From Planococcus sp. 107-1 (GTDB taxonomy: Bacteria; Bacillota; Bacilli; Bacillales_A; Planococcaceae), in contig NZ_CP090977.1 in assembly GCF_021513255.1 (NCBI RefSeq), positions 1,922,001 through 1,986,000 of the forward strand: a DNA stretch of 64,000 nt, given 5' to 3'. The notes under the pieces are model-generated. The model saw only the letters and a program-made list of their open reading frames with translations. It had not been told where the DNA came from and did no database searches. Numbering within the stretch: position 1 is the stretch's first letter; each line of letters starts with the position of its first letter. Of the stretch, positions 55,216 to 64,000 are shown one piece after another. The translations under genes and the position numbers were made by a program.

Positions 55216-55241
55216 TTCCACACCTGCTTTTTCTGTAATTT

Positions 55242-55826
55242 TCAATTCATATTAATATAAGTCATAACTTCAGCACGTTTAACATCATCCGTTTCGAAGA
55301 TGCCTCTTGACACAGCCGTTACGGTCTTCGCTCCAGGCTTTTTAATGCCTCTCATCGTCATGCACATATGTTCTGCTTCAATCATTACATAGACGCCATG
55401 TGGATTCAACGTCTCCATTAAAGAATCTGCAATGGTTGAAGTAATGCGTTCTTGCAGCTGGGGGCGTTTCGCTACAGTTTCCACAGCCCTCGCTAATTTG
55501 CTTAGACCCGTCACTACTCCGTCCCGAGGAATATAAGCGATATGCGCTTTACCGAAGAAGGGAACTAAATGATGCTCACAAGTCGAGTAAAATGGAATGT
55601 CTTTCACTAATACAAGCTCTTCATGCCCTTCATGGAAAACCGTCTTAAAATATTCCTTCGGGTCTTCCTTCAAGCCTGAGAAGATTTCCGCATACATTTT
55701 AGCAACCCGTTTCGGGGTATCAAGCAAACCTTCACGGCCCGGGTCTTCACCCACAGCCTCCAATATCATTGTTACCGCTTTTTCAATTTTATCTAAGTCC
55801 ACTTTTTGCGTATCTAAATCAATCAC
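55242..55826 (-). CDS. folE: GTP cyclohydrolase I
   Basis: Makes dihydroneopterin triphosphate from GTP, the first step of folate. 194 residues with zinc ligands in [23 protein letters not shown] and C(M/L) TMRGI, and the GLSKLAR segment. Called mtrA in B. subtilis, where it is upstream of mtrB as here. A promoter lies about 150 bases upstream. Confidence 0.96.
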   Translation of the reverse strand: MIDLDTQKVDLDKIEKAVTMILEAVGEDPGREGLLDTPKRVAKMYAEIFSGLKEDPKEYFKTVFHEGHEELVLVKDIPFYSTCEHHLVPFFGKAHIAYIPRDGVVTGLSKLARAVETVAKRPQLQERITSTIADSLMETLNPHGVYVMIEAEHMCMTMRGIKKPGAKTVTAVSRGIFETDDVKRAEVMTYINMN

Positions 55827-55977
55827 TCTGTTTCCTCCTGTATAAACGGATTCGGTCTACCCGTTAGCAGCTTCGTTGTTTTTAATTCTGTTATTGGGGC
55901 TCATATGTTCTTGATTTTAATCCAGTTCTATTCCAAATGGCTGAACTTGAGCGGCTCTCTCCGCTTTTCTCACATGA

Positions 55978-56006
55978 ATCGTAGCATATACGTTCGGGAT
56001 TCGCAA
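55978..56006 (-). promoter_or_regulatory. Probable promoter of folE-mtrB
   Basis: Minus strand TTGCGA (56001-56006), 17 bases, TACGAT (55978-55983). Confidence 0.55.
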
Positions 56007-56024
56007 AAATGTATGCTTAAAAAA

Positions 56025-56064
56025 AGAATGGCTTTTGCGTGACAAATCACACAAAAGCCATTCT
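56025..56064 (-). terminator. Terminator of hbs
   Basis: 13-bp perfect stem AGAATGGCTTTTG / CAAAAGCCATTCT followed by T6 on the minus strand, about 20 bases past the hbs stop. Confidence 0.9.
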
Positions 56065-56081
56065 ATGTACTGCACTGTAGA

Positions 56082-56354
56082 TTATTTCACTGCGTCTTTA
56101 AGCGCTTTACCTGGTTTAAATGCAGGTACTTTGCTAGCTGCGATTTCGATCTCAGCACCAGTTTGCGGGTTGCGTCCTTTGCGGGCTGCGCGTTCGCGTA
56201 CTTCAAAGTTACCGAATCCAATCAATTGGACTTTGTCACCTTTAGTTAGAGCGTCTTGAATCGCTTCAAATGCAGCGTCAACTGCTTTCGCAGCATCTTT
56301 ACGAGAAAGCTCAGCTGCTTCAGCAACAGAGTTCACTAATTCTGTTTTGTTCAT
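56082..56354 (-). CDS. hbs: DNA-binding protein HU
   Basis: Abundant nucleoid protein. 90 residues: [21 protein letters not shown] at the start, [21 protein letters not shown] and [16 protein letters not shown], the DNA-binding arm. ATG 56354 follows GGAGG by 8 bases; GTG 56363 is too near. In spore formers spoIVA follows upstream; here yphF does. Confidence 0.97.
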   Translation of the reverse strand: MNKTELVNSVAEAAELSRKDAAKAVDAAFEAIQDALTKGDKVQLIGFGNFEVRERAARKGRNPQTGAEIEIAASKVPAFKPGKALKDAVK

Positions 56355-56402
56355 GCCATTCACCTCCTCTCAAAGGGGATGCAAACCATCAATCCTGTAA
56401 AA

Positions 56403-56431
56403 AGAGTATCATATCGAAAATCGCATAGCAA
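56403..56431 (-). promoter_or_regulatory. Promoter of hbs
   Basis: Minus strand TTGCTA (56426-56431), 17 bases, TACTCT (56403-56408), about 50 bases before the start. Confidence 0.5.
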
Positions 56432-56527
56432 CAACTAATAGAGCGCTTTAGCAATAAAACAGTAAAATACTGACAAAATATTCTAAATGCGGCTCTTTTT
56501 TAGCAGAAATCTTGTTAAATCAATAAT

Positions 56528-57247
56528 TTACTCGTTATTAAAGATCGGTTCCATTTCTTCGTTGACAGTGTACGGAAGTGAATAAGCAGGGACAATCGGG
56601 CTGTCATCATATAACAAAAACCGGATGTCCTGCCCCTCTTCAATCGTTCCTTCGTATTCCTGCAGTTCTGTATACAAATCCATGGAGTAATCAACGTAAA
56701 CATCGCCTCTGCCCGTAATCACCAGCGGCAGATTACGGCCGCTATAAGGGCTTATTGCCACTTGCTCTTCCCTGAATCCCATTGCCGTATAGTTTAACCG
56801 GTAAACATTGTCTGCGATGATTTCAGCGATTGGAGCTTGGCCGCCGTTAGCGCTTTTTCGGACATTGATGGAGCGAATGGTTTCAGCCACTTGAAGGTCG
56901 ACCAATTTTACCGTCGGATTTTCTTCGACGTCCATCAACACATACTGAAAGATTCCGCCAGTCTCAAAAGCATTGGAAGGAATTTCAGCTAAATATTTCG
57001 GAACAATCTTTGAAAAATCAATCGGATATTTGATGTATTGGTCCACATCCATATCTCTTGTCTTAATCGGCAATAATCCGCCGCTTTCCTCTTGATACTG
57101 CTTGACTGCATTTTGTACGGAATTAACTTGTTCCTCGTAAGGGATCTGATTTTCAGCCCGTTCGCTTTCAGGAAACATGCAGCCACTCAAAAGCAGTGCA
57201 ATAACCGTAAACATGATAAGCATTGAAACTTTTTTCATTTTTATCAC
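56528..57247 (-). CDS. yphF: YphF-like lipoprotein
   Basis: A 239-residue predicted lipoprotein: signal peptide with lipobox LLLSGC (Cys23), then an extracytoplasmic domain of unknown fold. Size, order (next to the yphE homologue and gpsA) and the lipobox match B. subtilis YphF. One base after the yphE homologue. Function unknown. Confidence 0.78.
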   Translation of the reverse strand: MIKMKKVSMLIMFTVIALLLSGCMFPESERAENQIPYEEQVNSVQNAVKQYQEESGGLLPIKTRDMDVDQYIKYPIDFSKIVPKYLAEIPSNAFETGGIFQYVLMDVEENPTVKLVDLQVAETIRSINVRKSANGGQAPIAEIIADNVYRLNYTAMGFREEQVAISPYSGRNLPLVITGRGDVYVDYSMDLYTELQEYEGTIEEGQDIRFLLYDDSPIVPAYSLPYTVNEEMEPIFNNE

Positions 57248-57248
57248 C

Positions 57249-57452
57249 TCAAGCGCCGCCTGTCGGCCCGCTGAATATAATAAATACCATAATAAAGAAT
57301 CCTAAGATCAGCAAAATATATGCGACCAACGCGAAAATAAATTTTAAGAAGCCGTTATTCAGCTTGTATCTGCTCAAGTAAATCATTCCCATGGAAATCA
57401 TTAAAAAAGCAATTCCTGCAAAAGAGACCCACATCTTGTCTAAAGAACTCAT
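57249..57452 (-). CDS. yphE: YphE-like small membrane protein (DUF2768)
   Basis: A 67-residue protein with two membrane helices (about 8-27 and 38-60), same size as B. subtilis YphE. ATG 57452 follows AAAGGCGGG. A longer in-frame start at 57545 is rejected: the added codons come from a degenerate copy of the dispersed repeat at the window's right end. Confidence 0.75.
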   Translation of the reverse strand: MSSLDKMWVSFAGIAFLMISMGMIYLSRYKLNNGFLKFIFALVAYILLILGFFIMVFIIFSGPTGGA

Positions 57453-57497
57453 AATTGCCCGCCTTTCGTTCAGTTTCAGTCCATAGTATAGCATAAG

Positions 57498-57540
57498 AAA
57501 TGCACAGGTGCCTGTGCAGATTTGACGGGCCTGGGACAAT
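57498..57540 (+). repeat. Degenerate copy of the dispersed repeat found at 63793-64000
   Basis: About 43 bases aligning with roughly three-quarters identity to the start of the 122-base unit (GTGCCTGTGCAGATTTGACG versus GTGCCCGTGTAGATTCGACG). Confidence 0.6.
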
Positions 57541-57602
57541 TTCACGTCCGGAAAAACCTTCCTGTTCCCACATGCCCAAGCTCCCTTAAATTTCCCCGCA
57601 AC

Positions 57603-57643
57603 AAAAAAGAAGAGTCCGCAATATTGCAGCTCTTCTCTTTTTT
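57603..57643 (-). terminator. Terminator of gpsA
   Basis: Interrupted stem AAAAAGAGAAGAG / CTCTTCTTTTTT with an inner GCAATATTGC palindrome and a T run on the minus strand. Confidence 0.78.
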
Positions 57644-57647
57644 ACGG

Positions 57648-58665
57648 TTAAAGCAGGTTGATTAAATCTTCCATTTCATTCTTCTTCATTCTGCCCATTA
57701 GCTTTTCGGCAGCTTCATTGGTTGATACTTCTTCAAACAGGACGGCATAAAGAGCCGCAGTAATCGGCATCGGAACATCATAGGCTTTCGCTAGCTGAAA
57801 TGCCGCTTTCGTCGTCCGAATGCCTTCTACTACCATTCCCATTTCTTCCAGAACCTCTTCGATCGTTTTGCCTTTGCCGAGCATATTGCCCGCGCCAGTT
57901 CCGGGAATGCGGACTGGTGCACGTAACGATCAGGTCGCCGACGCCGGATAGTCCGGAGAAAGTAAGTGGCGTAGCCCCCATCTTCACTCCTAGACGGGCA
58001 ATTTCCGCAAGGCCACGGGTCATTAAAGCCGCTTTGGCATTATCGCCGTACCCTAAGCCATCTGTAATCCCGACAGCCAAGGCAATGATATTCTTCAAAG
58101 CACCGCCAATTTCAACACCGATGACATCCGTATTCGTATAAACGCGGAAGTAATGGTTCATGAAGAGATCTTGCACAAATTCAGCTGAAGCCGTATTCTC
58201 ACAAGCGGCAGTTACAGTCGTCGGATGTTCAAGCACCACTTCTTCTGCATGGCTTGGCCCTGAAAGAACGACTACGTCTTCAACCCATTGTGCCGGAATT
58301 TCTTCACGAATCATTTCACTGATGCGTTTTAACGAATCCGGTTCAATGCCTTTAGAGACATGGACAAATAAAACCTTTTCAGTTAAGTTTTCTTTTATCT
58401 TTGCGCAAACCTCTCTGATTGCTTTCGTAGGAACTGCTAAGACCAAAACTTTCGAATGATGGACGGTTTCTGCCAAGTCACTTGTCGCCTTTAGACTGTC
58501 AGGCAATTTGATCCCTTTCAGATACTTCTCATTCGAATGCCTATTAATTTCATCAGCCTGCTCGGCACGGTGGGTCCAAAGCAGAACATCGTGGCCATTT
58601 TGAGCAAGGACAAAACTTAATGCAGTTCCCCAGCTTCCTGCACCATATACAGATACTTTTTCCAT
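57648..58665 (-). CDS. gpsA: Glycerol-3-phosphate dehydrogenase [NAD(P)+]; frame broken
   Basis: Makes sn-glycerol 3-phosphate for phospholipids. N-terminal Rossmann [20 protein letters not shown] (about 7-26), [10 protein letters not shown], catalytic lysine in [11 protein letters not shown], and [16 protein letters not shown]. The frame breaks at 57889-57895: restoring two bases (CGCGGGC to CGCGCGGGC, coding strand) gives [16 protein letters not shown] and 339 residues, the family length. As written, the first frame runs on to 57778 with unrelated residues. The gene is usually essential, so an error in the sequence is likely. Confidence 0.92.
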
Positions 58666-58688
58666 CTTATCGCACCACCTTTAAACAA

Positions 58689-59999
58689 TTATGTCCGAGC
58701 ACGCGTAATCAGCCGGAGCGGAGTTCCTTCGAAATCAAAACTTTCACGGATTCGGTTTTGCAGGAAACGTTCATAACTGAAGTGCATCAATTCGGGTTCG
58801 TTGACAAACACGACAAATGTCGGCGGCTGGATAGCCACTTGCGTCGCGTAATAAAGGCGCAGACGACGGCCTTTATCAGATGGTGCCGGGTTCATTGCCA
58901 CTGCATCTTCGATAACTTCATTCAATATGCTGGACTGGATGCGGCGTGAATGGTTGTCATTGACTTTATTGACAACTTCCAAAATATTATGGACGCGTTT
59001 TCCGCTAATTGCGGAAACAAACATAATCGGAGCATAATCCAAGAATAAGAAATGTTCACGGATCTTACGCGTCATGACATTCATCGTTTTCTCGTCTTTT
59101 TCAATTGCATCCCATTTATTGACAATAATGACAATTGCTTTCCCTGCTTCATGGGCATATCCGGCAATTTTCTTGTCTTGCTCCTGGATGCCTTCTTCGG
59201 CGTTTAAAACGACCAAAACTACATCAGAGCGTTCGATTGCGCGAAGTGCACGAAGCACGCTGTACTTCTCTGTCGTTTCGTAAACTTTCCCTTTTTTGCG
59301 CATGCCCGCTGTATCAATGATCACATACGGCTGATCTTCATACGTATACTGGGTATCAATAGCATCACGTGTAGTCCCTGCGACTTCGCTGACAATTACT
59401 CTTTCTTCTCCTAAAAACGAGTTGACAAGTGAAGATTTCCCGACATTTGGACGTCCGATTAAAGAGAATTTAATCACATTTTCTGGATATTCCTCTTCAT
59501 CTTCTTTCGGGAAGTTTTTAGCCACTTCATCCAATAAATCTCCAAGCCCTAGTCCATGTGAACCGGAAATCGGGAATGGTTCGCCTGCCCCTAACGTATA
59601 GAAGTCATAAATCATGTGGCGCATGTCCGGATTGTCAATTTTATTGACAGCCAAAATAACTGGCTTTTTAGTGCGGTATAAAATTTTCGCTACTTGCTCG
59701 TCTTGAGCCGTGACGCCATCGCGTCCGTTTACAAGGAAGATGATAACATCTGCCTCATCCATTGCGATTTCCGCTTGCTGGCGGATCTGTTCTAAGAACG
59801 GTTCGTCCCGCAGGTCGATTCCGCCTGTATCGATGATATTGAATTCATGTGTCAGCCAATCTGCCGAACTATAGATGCGGTCACGTGTTACTCCTGGAAT
59901 ATCTTCCACTATAGAAACGCGTTCTCCAACAATCCGATTAAAGATTGTCGATTTCCCGACGTTCGGCCGGCCAACGATTGCTACTACCGGTTTTGACAT
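58689..59999 (-). CDS. der: Ribosome assembly GTPase Der (EngA)
   Basis: Needed for 50S maturation. 436 residues with two tandem GTPase domains, [12 protein letters not shown] (about 8-19) and [12 protein letters not shown] (about 181-192), each with DTAG/DTGG and NKxD motifs (NKID, NKWD), and a C-terminal KH-like domain. 23 bases upstream of gpsA. Confidence 0.97.
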   Translation of the reverse strand: MSKPVVAIVGRPNVGKSTIFNRIVGERVSIVEDIPGVTRDRIYSSADWLTHEFNIIDTGGIDLRDEPFLEQIRQQAEIAMDEADVIIFLVNGRDGVTAQDEQVAKILYRTKKPVILAVNKIDNPDMRHMIYDFYTLGAGEPFPISGSHGLGLGDLLDEVAKNFPKEDEEEYPENVIKFSLIGRPNVGKSSLVNSFLGEERVIVSEVAGTTRDAIDTQYTYEDQPYVIIDTAGMRKKGKVYETTEKYSVLRALRAIERSDVVLVVLNAEEGIQEQDKKIAGYAHEAGKAIVIIVNKWDAIEKDEKTMNVMTRKIREHFLFLDYAPIMFVSAISGKRVHNILEVVNKVNDNHSRRIQSSILNEVIEDAVAMNPAPSDKGRRLRLYYATQVAIQPPTFVVFVNEPELMHFSYERFLQNRIRESFDFEGTPLRLITRART

Positions 60000-60043
60000 A
60001 ATTAGTTCATCCTTCCACTTCTGATATGCCTATTATACACGAA

Positions 60044-60078
60044 AAAGGTGATGGCATCTTGTAAATGTCCATCACCTT
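60044..60078 (-). terminator. Terminator of fni
   Basis: AAGGTGATGG / CCATCACCTT stem with a 15-base loop and TTTTT on the minus strand, between fni and der. Confidence 0.8.
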
Positions 60079-60092
60079 AAAAGGTGTAATAT

Positions 60093-61148
60093 TCAGTTTT
60101 TCTTGCGCCTTGCAAAAGATTTAGGATCCAATCCTCGAATTTCAAGGTAATGATAAAGTTCTCCCGAAATAATTAATGGACATTTTTCAAGATCACTCAT
60201 TTTTTCTGCACCCAATGCAGTCATCATCATTTTAAGATCTTCCAGCAGTAATTGAATTTCTTCTATTAAACTTGCTTCCCCTTTATAGAAGGCTGTCTTT
60301 AAAAAAGATCCCGCAAGGCCGGCTGCTGAAGCGCCTAGGGCAAAAGACTTGATCATCTCTTGCGCATTCCGGATGCCGCCGGAAGCTAGCACCGTTTTCC
60401 CGAAGACTGATTTCGTTTCTACAATCGCCGCTGCGGTCGGAACGCCCCAATCTTGAAAATACGATAGTTTCCGCTGCCTGCGCTCGTTTTCTATCGAAGC
60501 GAAATTCGTCCCGCCGTAACCGCTGACATCAATAGCAGCAATTTGTGTTGCCGCCAATAATTCGGCTGTTTCTTTAGAAATGCCAAATCCGGTTTCTTTG
60601 ACGATGATCGGCACTTCCACGGATTCAGCGATTAGGCCGATACGTTCCAATGCACCTTTAAAATCCCGATCACCTTCTGGCATGGTCAATTCCTGAATTA
60701 CATTCAAATGGATTTGAAGTGCATTTGCCTCGAGCATTTCAATCGCTTCCTGCGCCTGTTGAATGCTCGCTTCACTTCCCAGATTGCCCATAATAAAACC
60801 AGACGGGTTTTCCTTACGGACGATTTCGTAGCTTGCTCTTTCGCTGGAATCTTTCAAGGCGGCCATTTGAGAGCCTACCGCCATGGCAAGGCCTGTTTCT
60901 TTTGCAGCTCTTGCAAGCATGCCGTTTAATTTTGCCGTTTCACTGCCGCCTCCGCCCGTCATGGCATTAATAAAAACAGGTGATTCGAATTCCAAATCAC
61001 CTGTTTCCATATGAATGCTGACATCCGAAAGGCCAATTCCAGGCAACGCAGAATGGACGAAGCGAATATCTTCGAACATTGTCTCATCGCTTTGGCCAGT
61101 GGACAGCGCAAATTGAATATGATCCATCTTTCTTTCTGCTCTCGACAT
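60093..61148 (-). CDS. fni: Isopentenyl-diphosphate delta-isomerase, type 2
   Basis: FMN- and NADPH-dependent interconversion of IPP and DMAPP, substrates of the prenyl synthase above. 351 residues: RKMDHIQFAL, VFINAMTGGG, AVGSQMAAL, HLNVIQELTMPEGDRDF, DVSGYGGTNF and ASGGIRNAQEM, all family markers in a TIM barrel. Stop of rpsA is 1 base away, so these are coupled. Confidence 0.94.
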   Translation of the reverse strand: MSRAERKMDHIQFALSTGQSDETMFEDIRFVHSALPGIGLSDVSIHMETGDLEFESPVFINAMTGGGGSETAKLNGMLARAAKETGLAMAVGSQMAALKDSSERASYEIVRKENPSGFIMGNLGSEASIQQAQEAIEMLEANALQIHLNVIQELTMPEGDRDFKGALERIGLIAESVEVPIIVKETGFGISKETAELLAATQIAAIDVSGYGGTNFASIENERRQRKLSYFQDWGVPTAAAIVETKSVFGKTVLASGGIRNAQEMIKSFALGASAAGLAGSFLKTAFYKGEASLIEEIQLLLEDLKMMMTALGAEKMSDLEKCPLIISGELYHYLEIRGLDPKSFARRKKN

Positions 61149-61149
61149 A

Positions 61150-62295
61150 TTATTCAGATTTAAATCCTTTTAATTTATCGCCGATGACATCGCTAATGGA
61201 AAATCCGCTTGACTCTTCAGGCATTTCATAATTAGAAAAATCCTGTTCCCGCTCTTTTTCCTGGAGTTCCTTGATGCTAAGGGATAGGCGTTTATCCTCT
61301 TTGTTGACATCAAGGACTTTCACTTGGACTTCCTGGCCTTCAGACAGCACTTCATGCGGCGTTCCGATGTGCTTATGGGCAATTTGAGAAATATGGACAA
61401 GGCCTTCTACCCCTGGCAATACTTCTACGAATGCTCCATAACTCACCAGACGCTTCACTTTGCCGTCATGGACAGAACCTTTCGGAGCTTTGTCTTCAAT
61501 CGAATCCCACGGTCCAGGAAGCGTGTCTTTAATTGATAATGAAATCCGTTCTGAGTCACGGTCAACAGAAAGCACTTTTACTTGCACTTCTTGGCCTTCT
61601 GTTACAACATCAGAAACTTTTTCGACATGCTCGTGCGACAATTGAGAGATATGGACAAGGCCATCTACTCCTCCGATGTCCACAAAAGCGCCGAATGAAG
61701 CGATGCGCTGGACTTTGCCAGTCAGTACATCCCCAGCATGGATGGTTTCCATCACTTCAACTTTTTGGGATTCCTTTTCAGACTCTACTACCGCGCGGTG
61801 GGAAAGGATCAAACGGTTATTTTCCTTCTCCATTTCAACAATTTTAAAAGTCATGACTTTTCCTTTATAGTCCTCGAAGGACTCAACGAAATAATCTTCA
61901 ACCAGTGAAGCTGGCACAAATCCGCGGACGCCAAGATCCACGACCAATCCGCCTTTTACGACATCCTTCACTTCCGATTCGATGATTTCGCCGGATTCGA
62001 ACTTTTTCTCCAAGTCGTCCCACGCCTGTTCGGCATCGACTTTGCGCTTGGACAATACGAAGTTCTCATCTTCGACTTTTGTGATGACCAATTCCAGTTC
62101 ATCACCTACTTGTACTGAATCTGATGCTTTTTCAATGTGGAGGCTCGACAATTCGCTAATCGGTATAACCCCATCAAAAGGTGCTCCTTCGATTGTCACG
62201 GTTACTGCTTTTTCTTCGATTTTAGCAACTATACCTTTTACATGACTTCCGACTTGGAAATCACTGTTTTCCATCATATTCATTTCCTCAGACAT
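61150..62295 (-). CDS. rpsA: Ribosomal protein S1 homologue (YpfD)
   Basis: A 381-residue RNA-binding protein with four S1 domains (about 16-84, 102-168, 189-258 and 275-344); domains 3 and 4 end in the typical RISLSIKDT and RLSLSIKEL. Shorter than the six-domain S1 of proteobacteria, as in other Firmicutes, where it is not a stable ribosome component. Downstream of plsC in the cmk-plsC-rpsA run. Confidence 0.92.
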   Translation of the reverse strand: MSEEMNMMENSDFQVGSHVKGIVAKIEEKAVTVTIEGAPFDGVIPISELSSLHIEKASDSVQVGDELELVITKVEDENFVLSKRKVDAEQAWDDLEKKFESGEIIESEVKDVVKGGLVVDLGVRGFVPASLVEDYFVESFEDYKGKVMTFKIVEMEKENNRLILSHRAVVESEKESQKVEVMETIHAGDVLTGKVQRIASFGAFVDIGGVDGLVHISQLSHEHVEKVSDVVTEGQEVQVKVLSVDRDSERISLSIKDTLPGPWDSIEDKAPKGSVHDGKVKRLVSYGAFVEVLPGVEGLVHISQIAHKHIGTPHEVLSEGQEVQVKVLDVNKEDKRLSLSIKELQEKEREQDFSNYEMPEESSGFSISDVIGDKLKGFKSE

Positions 62296-62363
62296 AAGTA
62301 GCCCTCCTTCACAAACTATCCACTTCCTATTTTATTCGAATTCTCTAATAAAAACAAAAATAA

Positions 62364-62951
62364 TCACTTATTTTTACTGTATTCATTCAGAATATCTTGG
62401 ATGCTTGCCATAATCACTTCGGTCACTTCATCAGCAGAAGCTTTTCTCTCCCGAAATGGAGCCATTTGAATCGGATCACCGTAGACCACTTTCACTTTTC
62501 TAAACGTTTTATAGGGGCCGATAATCGCACACGGCATCACGTCCGCCTCGCCTCTCAAGGCAAAGAAACCGCCGCTCAAGCCTTTTTTCAAAACTCCGTC
62601 AGTTGACCGGGTGCCTTCCGGAAAAAGGCCGACCACTTCTCCGCTTTTCAGCACTTTTAATGCTGTCCGCATCGCTTCCCGGTCGCTCATTCCGCGCTTC
62701 ACAGGAAAAGCATTTACTTTCGGCAAAATGCCGCCGAGCACCGGCAGCTTAAATAATTCTTCCTTAGCCATGAAATGGACAGTTCGTGGAGCTGTCATGC
62801 CAACGACCGGCGGATCCAGTGCATGAATATGATTCGAGCAAAGCAGGATTCCACCTTCTTTAGGGAATTTTTCAGCACCGATCACTTCAAATCGGTACAG
62901 AGGAGTTAATGCTGTTTTAACCAATGCTTTACCAAATGCATATAAGTTCAC
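62364..62951 (-). CDS. plsC: 1-acyl-sn-glycerol-3-phosphate acyltransferase
   Basis: Makes phosphatidic acid from lysophosphatidic acid at the membrane. 195 residues with the acyltransferase motifs NHIHALD (HxxxxD, about 42) and FPEGTRS (about 113). Two bases after cmk. Confidence 0.9.
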   Translation of the reverse strand: MNLYAFGKALVKTALTPLYRFEVIGAEKFPKEGGILLCSNHIHALDPPVVGMTAPRTVHFMAKEELFKLPVLGGILPKVNAFPVKRGMSDREAMRTALKVLKSGEVVGLFPEGTRSTDGVLKKGLSGGFFALRGEADVMPCAIIGPYKTFRKVKVVYGDPIQMAPFRERKASADEVTEVIMASIQDILNEYSKNK

Positions 62952-62952
62952 T

Positions 62953-63627
62953 TTAACTCAACCTTTCTTCTGCCAGTTTCAATATTTCTGAAGCCGCTTC
63001 TTGTATCGTTAACGTGGTAGTATCCAAGAAAATAGCATCTTCCGCTTTTTTCAAAGGCGCCACTTCACGTTCGCTGTCCATTTTATCGCGTTTGGCAATT
63101 TCAGCCTGAAGCTCATGAAGCGGCGTTTCGATTCCGCGCGTTTTGTTTTCCTTGAATCTTCTCGCTGCACGTTCTTCTACACTTGCTGACATGAAGATTT
63201 TCAGCGGAGCATTTGGCAGCACGTGTGTGCCGATATCACGGCCGTCCATTACGACACCGCGCCCTTCAGCCAATTGCTGTTGCAACTCAACCATGCGCTC
63301 ACGTACAAGCCCGTGTGCAGACATCTGCGATACGGCTTGTGTCACAACTTGTGTCCGGATTTCTTCCGTCACATTTTTTCGATCTAAAAATACTAGCTGT
63401 CCGTTCGTTGAAGGCTGAAGATCAATTGCCGTTTCTAAAAGCAAAGCCCCCGCCTCTTCATTGCTCGAAAGATCAATCCCTTGATTGATCGCTTTCAGCG
63501 TAATCGCACGGTACATCGCTCCCGTATCAATATATATATAACCTAATTTCTCTGCCACAATTTTAGCAATCGTACTTTTTCCTGCCGCCGCAGGTCCGTC
63601 GATCGCAATTTGTATCGGTTTAGCCAA
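62953..63627 (-). CDS. cmk: Cytidylate kinase
   Basis: Phosphorylates CMP and dCMP. About 224 residues; P-loop IDGPAAAGKSTIAK at the start, YIDTGAMYRA, VVMDGRDIGTHVLP and the C-terminal DKMDSEREVAPLKKAEDA. TTG 63627 lies 6 bases after GAGGTG and is preferred; GTG 63636, which overlaps that site, is the alternative. First gene of cmk-plsC-rpsA-fni. Confidence 0.95.
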   Translation of the reverse strand: MAKPIQIAIDGPAAAGKSTIAKIVAEKLGYIYIDTGAMYRAITLKAINQGIDLSSNEEAGALLLETAIDLQPSTNGQLVFLDRKNVTEEIRTQVVTQAVSQMSAHGLVRERMVELQQQLAEGRGVVMDGRDIGTHVLPNAPLKIFMSASVEERAARRFKENKTRGIETPLHELQAEIAKRDKMDSEREVAPLKKAEDAIFLDTTTLTIQEAASEILKLAEERLS

Positions 63628-63667
63628 AACAGTCACCTCATCATATGTATTCGATTTATTTTAACAT

Positions 63668-64000
63668 AGAAAAGCGAAGGCGCCTATCCAGCACCGACAA
63701 GCGCTGGAGGACTTTCAGGAAATGGCGCTTTTTGCCATTAACTGAAAGTCCGAAGCGTCTCGAGGGGCTAGGCCGCCTGAGTCTAGACAGATGAAAAGCG
63801 CAAGTGCCCGTGTAGATTCGACGAGCATAAGACAATCGCTCGAAGCGGCGTCTCTTCAGCCGCACAGAGGGATTGGCTTATGACCTAGAGAATCTGGGCG
63901 CTGGAGCTAGACAAGAAAAGCGCAAGTGCCCGTGTAGATTCGACGAGCATAAGTCAATCGCTCGAAGGGGCGTCTCTTCAGCCGCACAGAGGGATTGGCT
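63668..64000 (+). repeat. Tandem intergenic repeat, units of about 122-125 bases, running off the window
   Basis: Three head-to-tail units: 63668-63792 (diverged), 63793-63914 and 63915-64000 (cut by the window end). Each begins GAAAAGCG and ends CTAGACA(G). The second and third units differ at only two positions over the 86 bases available (A/T at 63832 and C/G at 63846). No gene is supported here; the open frame on the minus strand is made of repeat. Confidence 0.85.

Noticed and set aside
63656-63865. 69-codon minus-strand open frame at the right end
   Set aside because: It lies wholly in the tandem repeat and its peptide recurs in the decayed repeat copy, so it is not a gene.
63668-64000. 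CRISPR array
   Set aside because: The units are about 122 bases and repeat along their whole length, with no unique spacers and no cas genes nearby.
1-64000. tRNA or rRNA genes, phage or IS elements
   Set aside because: No cloverleaf-like or rRNA segments, transposase, integrase or phage structural genes were seen.

Overview
The window is a chromosomal segment of a low-to-moderate G+C Gram-positive bacterium of the order Bacillales. Gene order follows the Bacillus subtilis ypwA-to-cmk stretch closely, but several Bacillus genes are missing from their usual places: spoIVA between hbs and the yphF homologue, panB, bshB1, cheR and the whole trp-hisC block. The absence of spoIVA between hbs and yphF, the general gene content and the type of dispersed repeat seen at the right end suggest a non-sporulating Planococcaceae such as Planococcus or Planomicrobium. 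The species is an inference.

Layout. 1-11.3 kb (minus strand): start of an SDR dehydrogenase, carboxypeptidase YpwA, a DinG-type FeS helicase, an rRNA methyltransferase (rlmL/ypsC, frame broken), a PAS-GGDEF-EAL c-di-GMP protein, RNase P RNA (rnpB), gpsB, the mrfA/mrfB DNA-repair pair and yppE. 11.5-14.9 kb (plus strand): recU and ponA. 14.9-25.3 kb: an accessory block absent from this position in B. subtilis. It holds an LprI-like lipoprotein, an ECF sigma factor with a membrane partner, asparagine synthetase, a flavoprotein-methyltransferase fusion with an Rrf2 regulator, an MFS transporter, a membrane M1 peptidase, an orphan ribT and a KGG-repeat stress protein. 25.5-39.8 kb (minus): ypoC-nth-dnaD, asnS-aspB-ypmB-ypmA-dinG, panC-panD behind a structured leader, and mazG-like-dapB-mgsA-bshA-cca-birA. 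39.9-46.6 kb: a YitT-family gene (plus), then yugP, ypjA, the qcrABC menaquinol:cytochrome c reductase operon and ypiFBA. 46.7-63.6 kb (minus): the aromatic pathway aroC-aroB-aroH-tyrA-aroA, ndk, the menaquinone set hepS-menG-hepT, mtrB and folE, hbs, yphF/yphE homologues, gpsA, der, fni, rpsA-like, plsC and cmk. 63.66-64 kb: a tandem non-coding repeat that runs off the window.

The genes are mostly core functions: shikimate and aromatic synthesis, isoprenoid/menaquinone synthesis feeding the bc complex, pantothenate and lysine precursor supply, bacillithiol, tRNA maturation, DNA repair and cell-wall growth.

The most striking feature is that eight genes (rlmL/ypsC, the ECF sigma gene, asnB, the MFS gene, asnS, hepS, mtrB, gpsA) each have one small frameshift, and every one lies at a short alternating CG run (CGCG, or a site that becomes CGCG when repaired). 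Several of these genes are normally essential. A systematic read or assembly error, perhaps at a modified CGCG-type motif, is more likely than eight real pseudogenes. These genes are described in their repaired form, with the break position given.
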